Of a DNA stretch of 64,000 bases, positions 26,117-32,954 are shown piece after piece. How positions within the stretch are numbered: position 1 is the first letter of the stretch; the number at the start of each line of letters is the position of its first letter. Location of the stretch: positions 682,001 to 746,000 of the forward strand of contig NZ_WBOF01000002.1 in NCBI RefSeq assembly GCF_009569385.1, read 5' to 3'. The position numbers and the translations under genes are program-made. The notes beneath the pieces were generated by a model. It saw nothing but the letters and a program-made list of their open reading frames with translations. It did no database searches and was not told the origin of the DNA. The stretch comes from Streptomyces kaniharaensis (GTDB lineage Bacteria > Actinomycetota > Actinomycetes > Streptomycetales > Streptomycetaceae).

Positions 26117-26469
26117 TCCTTGTCCGCCGAGCGATTGCACAGGGCGTTTGCGATCAGGCTGTGGCCCGCGTCCTCGACAGCGAATTCTCGGTGGAGTGCT
26201 CACCCGTGCGGATCGAGTCCATGCGACGGATCTACGAGAGAAGACTACGTCGTAGCCCTTCGAACGCCAGTCATCTTCGTACCACGCGTGCACTCGTGGA
26301 GTTCCTGCAGGCTGCACAAGGTGAAACTCTGACGATGATCACTATCGATGCTGGGGAATCGGGATACGAGATGTTTCTCGCCGATGCCGAGGCCGCCCAA
26401 ATTTCCTTCTGGATGAAGATGTTTCGTCGCCCATCGACCGTGGATCAGCGGCCCGACTGGGGTGCATAG
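26095..26469 (+). CDS. Candidate immunity protein to the RHS tip (124 aa)
   Basis: ATG 26095 lies inside the last codons of the RHS gene (22-bp overlap), the usual position of a cognate immunity gene. The protein is mixed alpha/beta with no signal peptide (AVARVLDSEFSVECSPVRIE; TMITIDAGESGYEMFLADAE). No named family is recognised. Base composition falls below that of the repeats upstream, as is common for exchanged toxin-tip modules. The role is inferred from position only. Confidence 0.55.
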   Translation: MDADRAVILVRRAIAQGVCDQAVARVLDSEFSVECSPVRIESMRRIYERRLRRSPSNASHLRTTRALVEFLQAAQGETLTMITIDAGESGYEMFLADAEAAQISFWMKMFRRPSTVDQRPDWGA

Positions 26470-26601
26470 CTTGAGGACGGGTAGACGGTGCCGGTCCAGC
26501 AGATCTGCTGAATGGCCCACAACAAGGCCTGCGGAATCGATATGATACTCAACCCGGGCGGCAGCTTCCGGACTGCATTCACCATTCCCTAGCCGGAAAT
26601 T

Positions 26602-26650
26602 CCATGATAGGGCCGTCATGGCGCCACGCGCCATGGCGACCCTATCATGG
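26602..26650. promoter_or_regulatory. Nested hairpin upstream of the second immunity candidate
   Basis: An outer 11-bp stem (CCATGATAGGG 26602-26612 with CCCTATCATGG 26640-26650) encloses an inner 8-bp stem (CATGGCGC 26617-26624 with GCGCCATG 26628-26635) and a 3-nt loop. It lies 34 bp before ATG 26684. It could be an attenuator, an operator or a small mobile repeat. Confidence 0.5.
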
Positions 26651-26683
26651 TGTCGAATTTTGTATTTATGGAGTGAAATTTCG

Positions 26684-27235
26684 ATGTTTCACCTCGACTT
26701 TGACCGAAGCTCGATGCGAGAATTGCCCAAGAGGAAGATTGCTTCCCTCCCCTCGGTCACTGAGATGAATCTGCGATACGGCTACTTCATGGTAGAGGTG
26801 AGGTTCACCACAGAAGGCATGGACGAATCTTTCCCGGGAACCACAATCCTAGACTTCATGCTCTGTTTGCTCCAGGCGGCCGACGATGTAGGGTGCGGGA
26901 AGGTGGGGCGTGTCAACTTCACGGATAATCCCACATCGATCACCTTCCATCCCAAGGAATTCGGTCTGACGATTCTGCGGTCATGGGACCCCGTGCCAGG
27001 CCACTGCAGGACTGATGAGTTCCTGCGTGCAGTCCGCCTGTTTGTCGAGGCGGGACTGGAGTTTGTTTCTGGAAAGTATCCGGCCTTCACTCAGAATCCG
27101 GTCTACCGCAAGATTTTGGCAATTCTGGAAGAGCTGGAACTGTCGCCAGACAGGCGATCCAAGGGTCTGCGGGCAGCAGCAACAGGTAGCTTTCCCCTGA
27201 ACACTCATGTCCAGCAGCAACCGGCGCACCGGTGA
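26684..27235 (+). CDS. Second immunity-like or hypothetical protein (183 aa)
   Basis: The start ATG 26684 (MFHLDFDRSSMRELPKRKIA) has GGAG ten bases upstream and is preferred to an upstream ATG inside the hairpin. It is a soluble mixed-fold protein (YGYFMVEVRFTTEGMDESFP; FTDNPTSITFHPKEFGLTIL). Its base composition is clearly lower in G+C than the surroundings. Its last ~25 residues run into the IS701 remnant and are probably not native. Size, composition and place behind an RHS tip fit an immunity protein, but no family is recognised. Confidence 0.5.
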   Translation: MFHLDFDRSSMRELPKRKIASLPSVTEMNLRYGYFMVEVRFTTEGMDESFPGTTILDFMLCLLQAADDVGCGKVGRVNFTDNPTSITFHPKEFGLTILRSWDPVPGHCRTDEFLRAVRLFVEAGLEFVSGKYPAFTQNPVYRKILAILEELELSPDRRSKGLRAAATGSFPLNTHVQQQPAHR

Positions 27236-27640
27236 ACTCGCTTTCTACCGCTGCTACTCGGCCCACCCGGTTCCACTGAGCTCCCTGGTCAAGGTGGCTG
27301 GACGCCGCTGGACGGTGGAGGAGACCTTCCAAGCCGCCAAGGGCCTGGCCGGACTGGACGAGCACCAGGTCCGCCGCTGGGTCTCCTGGCAACGCTGGAC
27401 CACCCTGGCCATGCTCGCGCACGCCTTCCTCGCCGTCACCGCCGTCATCGAACGCCACGAACAAAGCGGCAGCCGAAATCGGCCAGCTGACCTGCAACGA
27501 AATCAAACGACTGTTCGCAGCCCTGCTCCAGCCCGTCCGCGACCTCGCCCACCGACTCCGCTAGTCAGCATGGCGGCGCCGACACCAAACACGATCCCGC
27601 ACCGGCCACTACCAGCGACAAGCCGCCCAACAAACGTGAA
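27207..27640 (+). pseudogene. 3' remnant of an IS701-family transposase
   Basis: RWTVEETFQAAKGLAGLDEH followed by QVRRWVSWQRWTTLAMLAHA is the C-terminal catalytic region of Streptomyces IS701 transposases, including the Glu of the DDE set. Near 27462 the frame shifts to EIGQLTCNEIKRLFAALLQP, the expected continuation. A TAG then replaces the Trp codon of RLRWSAWRRRH. The N-terminal two thirds are missing, so it is a dead remnant. Confidence 0.8.
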
Positions 27641-27706
27641 GATCACGATCTACAGCCGGAGTACTAACGTAAGTCTTAGCACGACTGGAGACGGGAAGAT
27701 CACCGG

Positions 27707-28159
27707 ATGGATATCACCCCTCGCCCGAACTTCGCACGGGTGGCCCGCGAACGCAGCGCAGAGCAGGCGATGATCGCGCAGGCGGCACGTCAGGGCCTGG
27801 TCCCGCCCGACATCGCCGCGGCCATGGCGGCGCCTTCGGCAAGCGATCAGCTGCTGTACCAGGGCTTCGAGGTCGTCACCGACCTCGCCTCCCTCACTGG
27901 TCCCGCTATGGGAGAGATAGCCGTTCCCGCGCACCTGGTGGACGGGGAGTTGCCTGCTCGCGTCAATGTGGCGAACCGGTGGCAGCTGTTGCTCCTCTAC
28001 CGGAGGCTGCTGGCCCGCGGCAGCGCTGCCGAGCAGGCCGCCGTGCTGAACCGCGCCCTGCTGCGAGAGCTGTGGTCGGAACAGCTCGCACCAAGTCTGG
28101 TCATGAGGGTATGGGAGGGGCGCTTTCCCGAGCTGGCCCGCCAGGAGGGGGCGCGGTGA
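27707..28159 (+). CDS. Hypothetical protein, first gene of a nucleotidyltransferase pair (150 aa)
   Basis: A soluble, Ala/Leu-rich helical protein (QLLYQGFEVVTDLASLTGPA; VNVANRWQLLLLYRRLLARG). It overlaps the next gene by GTGA, so the two are co-translated. In AbiE-type and similar pairs the first gene is the antitoxin. No DNA-binding motif is obvious here, so that role is only a possibility. Confidence 0.6.
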   Translation: MDITPRPNFARVARERSAEQAMIAQAARQGLVPPDIAAAMAAPSASDQLLYQGFEVVTDLASLTGPAMGEIAVPAHLVDGELPARVNVANRWQLLLLYRRLLARGSAAEQAAVLNRALLRELWSEQLAPSLVMRVWEGRFPELARQEGAR

Positions 28160-29472
28160 ATCGCGATGAGAAGCTCGCCGTCGCCCGCCTGGTCCTGAAG
28201 GTCTGCGAAGAGGAGGGGTACCAGTTGGCGGGCAGTCTTGCCCAGTACGCGCATGGGGTTGAGGGAGCGCGAGAGCCCGACGACGTCGACCTGTTCACGG
28301 ACAAGATCATGGACGCCGAAGCCGTGCGTGAACGGGTGGGCGCGGCCTTGCGCGAGCACGGCTACGAGGTCGAGGTCACGCGCACGTGGTTCTCCCATCC
28401 GTTTGTCGCCGGAGACCAGTGCGCCGACCTGAAGGTGACCGACTCCGAGCAGAATTCGGTCGTGGTCCAGATGGCCCGCATGCCGCGCTACTTCGAGTCG
28501 CACGACGTCGACGGCATGCCAGTGGCCGCGATAGGAGACCTGCTCTACAACAAGATGGAGGCTCCCGAGAACCGAATAGCCGCCAAGGACTACCTCGACC
28601 TCGTGGCGCTCACCGAGCACCTCGGGCAACCGGTGGTGGACTCCTATGTCGCGGACTACGTCACCGGAATGTCAGAAGTGCGGGGAGTGCCAAAGGAGCA
28701 ACTCGCCGAAGAGGTGTACCTGAGGCTCTCTCAGGTCGCTGACGTGCCTGACCAGGCCTTCGCCGGATACCAGGTGCAGGAGGAGTCGGCTGCGCTCGTT
28801 CGTGCCGCGGTCCTCGATTGGGCGGCACGCATCACGCCCGCCAGCTCCCAGCACCTGGAGCCCCGGCTCGCGGCCGGCCTGGACCCGCTGCCGCAGGCCG
28901 CGGCCGTCGCCTCGCTCGACCGCTTGAAGGACAACGGGCGGCTCGCGCTGCGGAGCACGGCCCAGTTGAGCACCATGCGGGAGAAAGCGGTCCGAGCGTC
29001 CAACAATGCGCACCGGGAGCTGAACCGGATGACCGAGGCAGTCGAGGCAGGAGGTCCCATCCCGGAGGGATACAAGGAGGCACAGCAACGCGCGCGGACC
29101 CGCGCGGGCGAGGTGACCGCCATCACCGCCGAGATGCAGCGACGGGCCGGGCTGAGCAGCCTCCAGCGCGCAGAGGAGGCAGTGACCCGTCGGGCCGTGA
29201 CAGTACAGGGAATCGACATGTCCCTGCTCGCGCCCTCTGTCACGAGTGGCCGCTCGGGCATCAGCATCCAACCGTCAACCGCACCAAGCCGCGCAGCAGG
29301 AAAGGCAGTACCAGCGTCCGAATCAGGGAACCGGCCGCGACACAGGTATGAGCAGGTAGTTCCGGTACGGGGAGCGCACTCTTCCGTTTCCCTGCTGCGC
29401 GCCGGCGGGGTTGGCGGGGCTCTGCCTCGCCGACCTGGAGCAGCGAGATCAGCCTTGGACTCCTATCTCTGA
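28156..29472 (+). CDS. AbiEii-like nucleotidyltransferase-domain protein (438 aa)
   Basis: The N-terminal ~165 residues carry a nucleotidyltransferase-like core. LAGSLAQYAHG then EPDDVDLFT matches the GSx(n)RxxxDxDL pattern, and YNKMEAPENRIAAKDYLDLV matches the Lys/Arg/Lys-Asp helix of AbiEii/AbiGii proteins. A mostly helical region follows (RASNNAHRELNRMTEAVEAG). The last ~40 residues are low-complexity and may be out of the native frame. The start is GTG 28156. Members of this fold inhibit growth by modifying tRNA or proteins when unchecked; that activity is inferred. Confidence 0.65.
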   Translation: MNRDEKLAVARLVLKVCEEEGYQLAGSLAQYAHGVEGAREPDDVDLFTDKIMDAEAVRERVGAALREHGYEVEVTRTWFSHPFVAGDQCADLKVTDSEQNSVVVQMARMPRYFESHDVDGMPVAAIGDLLYNKMEAPENRIAAKDYLDLVALTEHLGQPVVDSYVADYVTGMSEVRGVPKEQLAEEVYLRLSQVADVPDQAFAGYQVQEESAALVRAAVLDWAARITPASSQHLEPRLAAGLDPLPQAAAVASLDRLKDNGRLALRSTAQLSTMREKAVRASNNAHRELNRMTEAVEAGGPIPEGYKEAQQRARTRAGEVTAITAEMQRRAGLSSLQRAEEAVTRRAVTVQGIDMSLLAPSVTSGRSGISIQPSTAPSRAAGKAVPASESGNRPRHRYEQVVPVRGAHSSVSLLRAGGVGGALPRRPGAARSALDSYL

Positions 29473-29661
29473 CCGCTACTTGCGGCTGGGTCAGCGATAG
29501 GGGTCCGGGGCCGTGATTCGTTCCCTGGAGATCCTCCGCACCCGCACCCTCGCTCGGTCGTGGACGAAATGCAGTGTCGTCCAGCCCGGTGGCCGCCTAC
29601 ATGGCTACGCAGTGCTGGTGACGGCCGCCGAACCTCGCGCCTTGGACAGGGCCTCGCGGGC

Positions 29662-29913
29662 TCAGCCCTGCCGGCTGGTACGGCGCGCGGCCTTCTTCGC
29701 CTCGACCTTCGCCTGCAGCGCGACCGCCTTCTCTGAGTCGCCGTAGAACCACCACGTGTACCCCGCGATCGCCACCCAGACCACCATCCACAGGACGGTC
29801 CACGGTGTGATCTCCAGGTGTCCGGGTTTGGTGAGGTTATGGACACTCAGGAGAGCGGTTAGGACAGTACCTTGGACGAGGGTGAGGAGGGTCTTCTTTA
29901 CGCGGGTAGACAT
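29662..29913 (-). CDS. Small two-helix membrane protein (83 aa)
   Basis: MSTRVKKTLLTLVQGTVLTA leads into a first helix, and TPWTVLWMVVWVAIAGYTWW is the second. A basic coiled tail follows (EKAVALQAKVEAKKAARR). I chose the second in-frame ATG (29913). No function is recognised. Confidence 0.6.
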   Translation of the reverse strand: MSTRVKKTLLTLVQGTVLTALLSVHNLTKPGHLEITPWTVLWMVVWVAIAGYTWWFYGDSEKAVALQAKVEAKKAARRTSRQG

Positions 29914-29979
29914 GGCGGGCACTATAGGGCCTGACTGCCTGGTTGGAATAGCGTGAAAAGGGCTCGCTGATCAGGCTCG

Positions 29980-30246
29980 TTACGGACCGGGTGCGTTGGT
30001 GCGGGAGTCAGAGCTCGCGCTCGCCAGCAGCGCTCCGCCCACCAGCTCGATCCGGCCGGTGTCCTCGGGCAGGGCCAGGACGTCGTCGACAGTCCACGGC
30101 TCCCGGCGGCCAGCGCGGGAGGTCGAGGGCTTGCAGACCAGCCTGGCCAGAGCCAACGAAAGCTCGCCCAAGTCGACGCGCTCGTGAAGAGACAGCCGGT
30201 AGCCGTCCAGCTCGGTATGCCGGGCTTTGGCCAGCCCTCGGGACAC
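29980..30246 (-). pseudogene. N-terminal fragment of a Uma2-family endonuclease
   Basis: EPWTVDDVLALPEDTGRIEL followed by VGGALLAS (30102-30016) is the start of a Uma2 protein, a family very common in Streptomyces. The catalytic PD-(D/E)xK part is absent. About 48 unrelated residues precede the motif, so a fusion and truncation have occurred. Confidence 0.65.
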
Positions 30247-30296
30247 CGCTGAGACGACGAGGCGACATCGTGATCGAAGTCAGTAGCGCATGAAGA

Positions 30297-30572
30297 TCAA
30301 AACGGAACCGATAGTCCCGCCTGGCGCAACTGGGCCAGAGCGGCGGACATGCACTGCTGGACATTCCGCCCGTCGGCTCGCATTCCACCCTCCAATGGGC
30401 CGCCGCTGGCGGCGAACGTCCACGCCGGAGCGTTGTCAACCATCCTCTCGGCGTCCACCCTGATCATGGCGTTCACACCTTGCTCACCCAGCCACTCCAG
30501 GATGAGTAGCGTCACGTCCTCGACGCCACGGTCCTGATCGATCTTCGGCCAGCGGCCTCGGTTCCCAGTCAT
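30297..30572 (-). CDS. Hypothetical protein (91 aa)
   Basis: The reading from ATG 30572 (MTGNRGRWPKIDQDRGVEDV) is a compact soluble domain with a predicted helix (LLILEWLGEQGVNAMIRVDA) and a C-terminal helix (NVQQCMSAALAQLRQAGLSV). The upstream extension overlaps the Tn3 remnant and is not likely native. No family is recognised. Confidence 0.5.
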   Translation of the reverse strand: MTGNRGRWPKIDQDRGVEDVTLLILEWLGEQGVNAMIRVDAERMVDNAPAWTFAASGGPLEGGMRADGRNVQQCMSAALAQLRQAGLSVPF

Positions 30573-30636
30573 CGCCCCGACTCTATCGAGGTCCCCGAGG
30601 TGGTCGAGGCGCCCAGCAGCCAAGTTCAGCGAGCAT

Positions 30637-30765
30637 GTGAACACCCTCATGCTTCAGGATATCCTCGGCGAACCGGAGTGGGCTGAGCTCCTCACACCCG
30701 TCGACCGACACGGCCTGACCCCGCTGTTCTGGTCCCACGTCCGCCCGTACGGGGAGGTGAACCGC
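30637..30765 (+). pseudogene. C-terminal fragment of a Tn3-family transposase
   Basis: NTLMLQDILGEPEWAELLTP followed by VDRHGLTPLFWSHVRPYGEV matches the conserved C-terminus of Tn3 transposases in actinomycetes. Only ~43 codons survive. The reading then runs into unrelated sequence. Confidence 0.75.
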
Positions 30766-30874
30766 GTCACCTCGGTCACCTCCGCGGGACGAGACGCGTT
30801 CGCTGCCGATGATCGGGGCACCAGAGAACGAATAGAGTCGCGCGGCCGCCGAGACGACACAGATAACTGCGCGA

Positions 30875-31146
30875 ATGAAGCGGATTCAGCGGGCCGCTGG
30901 CGCGGTCATCGGCTCAGCGGTGGGTGACGCCCTTGAGGCCCTTTCGAGTTCGGCCCCTCGGGAGCGTTCTCTGCGCGGTTTCCCGTGCGTGATGCCGGTG
31001 ACGAGATGAGCGGAGGTGGCGGCTGGGACCCGGGCGAGGCCACCGACGACACGCAGATGGCCGTCCTGGTCGCGGAGTCCCTGCTGGAGCGGGGCGGACT
31101 GGATCTGCCGGACATCTTCGCCTGCTTCCAGCGGTGGGCGGCATCG
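30875..31146 (+). pseudogene. 5' fragment of an ADP-ribosylglycohydrolase (DraG/ARH) gene
   Basis: MKRIQRAAGAVIGSAVGDAL is the first helix with the metal-site GDALG region. Near 30930 the frame shifts, and the expected sequence continues as FEFGPSGAFSARFPVRDAGD, then WDPGEATDDTQMAVLVAESL with the TDDT metal motif. Similarity ends at FQRWAAS near 31146. The gene is frameshifted and lacks its C-terminal two thirds. Confidence 0.75.
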
Positions 31147-31329
31147 GAATGTACGGGCTGGCTCATGGCGGCGTTCTTCTCCTTCGGGGGCGAAACTACT
31201 CGCCTCTGGGCCCCTGAACGGCCCATCGCAGGCCGAGAAGGCGTGCTCGGCAGCGCCGGCTGGTCGGTCACCGTTCGCCGCCGCCTGCGACGCGCACCCG
31301 GGACAAAACGTCGGCGGACGGGGTCCACT

Positions 31330-31495
31330 GCTGGCCCCCGATCGGCGCAGCAAGCGACGCCATCGCCTGTTCGTCGCTACGCACGACCAGGCGGTGGCGG
31401 TAGGTGGCCATCATCTCGGTGACCGATGCGAGGCCGCCGATCGGGGAGGCATCGAGGGCGGCGGTCAGGGCCTGCTCTGCTCATGGTCGCCGGGC
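31330..31495 (-). pseudogene. Remnant copy A of a short conserved gene
   Basis: On the minus strand, QALTAALDASPIGGLASVTE then DEQAMASLAAPIGGQQWTPS can be read after a frameshift near 31472. Parts of the same protein are read at 38040-38165 and 40291-40440. The family is not identified. Confidence 0.5.
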
Positions 31496-31644
31496 AGGCG
31501 GCGCCGCGCGGGGCCGTTCGCAGGCGCCTAATTTTCCCAAACCGGCCCCGGGCCGCCGGAGGTTCTGGCATGCTCACCCGAATGGCAGCAGGCGCCGGGT
31601 AGCCGAAGCCTCACACAGAGTCAAGTAACGGTCGGGGGCGGGCA

Positions 31645-31845
31645 GTGCAGTACACGATCAGCGCGACGGCGTTCATCGCGATCCTCATCGTCGTACGGCT
31701 CCGGCGCCGAACTCAGTCCCGCAGCCGCACTGACGAGGCATTCACGGTCTTCACCGCCGTCGTGTTCGGCGTCCTGATCGCCGCCACCGCCTGGGGCCAC
31801 GCCATCCTCCAGCTCGTCGGCATTGCCGTCGACGCCACCCACTGA
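31645..31845 (+). CDS. Small membrane protein upstream of a nuclease gene (66 aa)
   Basis: GTG 31645 has a G-rich ribosome site. Two hydrophobic helices (QYTISATAFIAILIVVRL and FTAVVFGVLIAATAWGHAIL) flank a basic loop (RRRTQSRSR). It ends 65 bp before the Mrr-like gene, suggesting one transcript. Confidence 0.6.
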   Translation: MQYTISATAFIAILIVVRLRRRTQSRSRTDEAFTVFTAVVFGVLIAATAWGHAILQLVGIAVDATH

Positions 31846-31910
31846 TCGCTCCCCCGGCCCGGCAGACGACCGCAGGAAGGACATCGACGTGAACAGGCCC
31901 GGAACAGCGC

Positions 31911-32609
31911 GTGGCTAGCCGCAGGCCCCCGGCCCGTCGGCGCCGAGGGCGCAGGCCCGTGCGCCGTGACGACGCCACCTGGCTCGCCTACGCGCTGGTG
32001 GCGTTCCTGGCGCTCAGCGCCGCGGCCGCCGTCCTGCGGTGGCTGGCCGCGAACTGGTGGATCCCCGCAGCCCTCGCCCTCGCGGCCAGCGCCGCCGCCG
32101 TGACCGTCCTGCGAAACCGCGCGTTAGCGGCCCGCGACCACCAGGTCCGTGCCGCCCAGCTGCGCTTGGCGCTCAGCGGTCCTGGCGGGATCGACCACAT
32201 GAAGCCGGACGCGTTCGAGTACGCGGTGCGCGACCTGCTGCAACGGGACGGCTGCCGCGCGCGCAAGGTCGGGCGGGCCAACGACCAGAGCGTGGACGTT
32301 CTCGCCGAGGACCCGACGGGCCGGCGCTGGGCCGTGCAGTGCAAGCACAAGCAGGACCCCATCGGCGGAAAGGCGGTCGGTGTTGGCGTCCTGTATGCGC
32401 TGGCCGGCACCTACCAGCGCGCCCACCGTGCGCACGTCGCCGCCGTCGTGACCAACGGCCGCTTCTCCCGCGAAGCCGTACGCTGGGGCGCCGAGCAGGG
32501 CATCCTCCTGGTCGACCGCAACACCCTCGCCCGCTGGGCAGCCGGTAACCAGCCCCTGTGGAACGTCTTGCCCCACGTCCCCGCCCCTCGTAACGGCCAG
32601 CAGAACTGA
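31911..32609 (+). CDS. Membrane-anchored Mrr-like restriction endonuclease (232 aa)
   Basis: A basic N-terminus and two membrane helices (residues ~25-70) precede an Mrr/PD-(D/E)xK domain. GGIDHMKPDAFEYAVRDLLQ is the typical entry helix, DQSVDVLAED carries the catalytic Asp, and RWAVQCKHK gives the QxK motif. RFSREAVRWGAEQGILLVDR is the late conserved strand. The family cuts modified or foreign DNA; membrane tethering of such domains is common in Streptomyces. Start GTG 31911. Confidence 0.8.
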   Translation: MASRRPPARRRRGRRPVRRDDATWLAYALVAFLALSAAAAVLRWLAANWWIPAALALAASAAAVTVLRNRALAARDHQVRAAQLRLALSGPGGIDHMKPDAFEYAVRDLLQRDGCRARKVGRANDQSVDVLAEDPTGRRWAVQCKHKQDPIGGKAVGVGVLYALAGTYQRAHRAHVAAVVTNGRFSREAVRWGAEQGILLVDRNTLARWAAGNQPLWNVLPHVPAPRNGQQN

Positions 32610-32954
32610 CCGGGCAGCGGCCTGCCCGAACCGTCCTCGGCCCACGGACGGGTCCCTGATCAGGGGGCATTCTGCGCGGCGTGCGGGCCAGCCGCACGTT
32701 GGCGCCTGCGGTGTGCCCGATCGGTTCGGCAGCGCGGGCTTCCAGCCCTGGACGATCAGGTGGGCGAAGTGGCACAGGTGCTCGTGGGCGCCTTCGACGT
32801 CGACGGTGGATCATCGAGATCGGCACCGACTCCTACGTCCTGATCCACTGCACCGTGATCTCCAAAGCACCCACCATTACCTCTCACGCGGCGCCCCCGC
32901 GCGGGACTGCACCGCAAGAGGACGTGCCGCCCGCTCAAGGGTGAGCAGCGTGGT
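32610..32954. other. No gene recognised
   Basis: This ~345-bp stretch has only short readings on both strands and no convincing motif or strong hairpin. It separates the convergent nuclease and NB-ARC genes. Confidence 0.4.
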
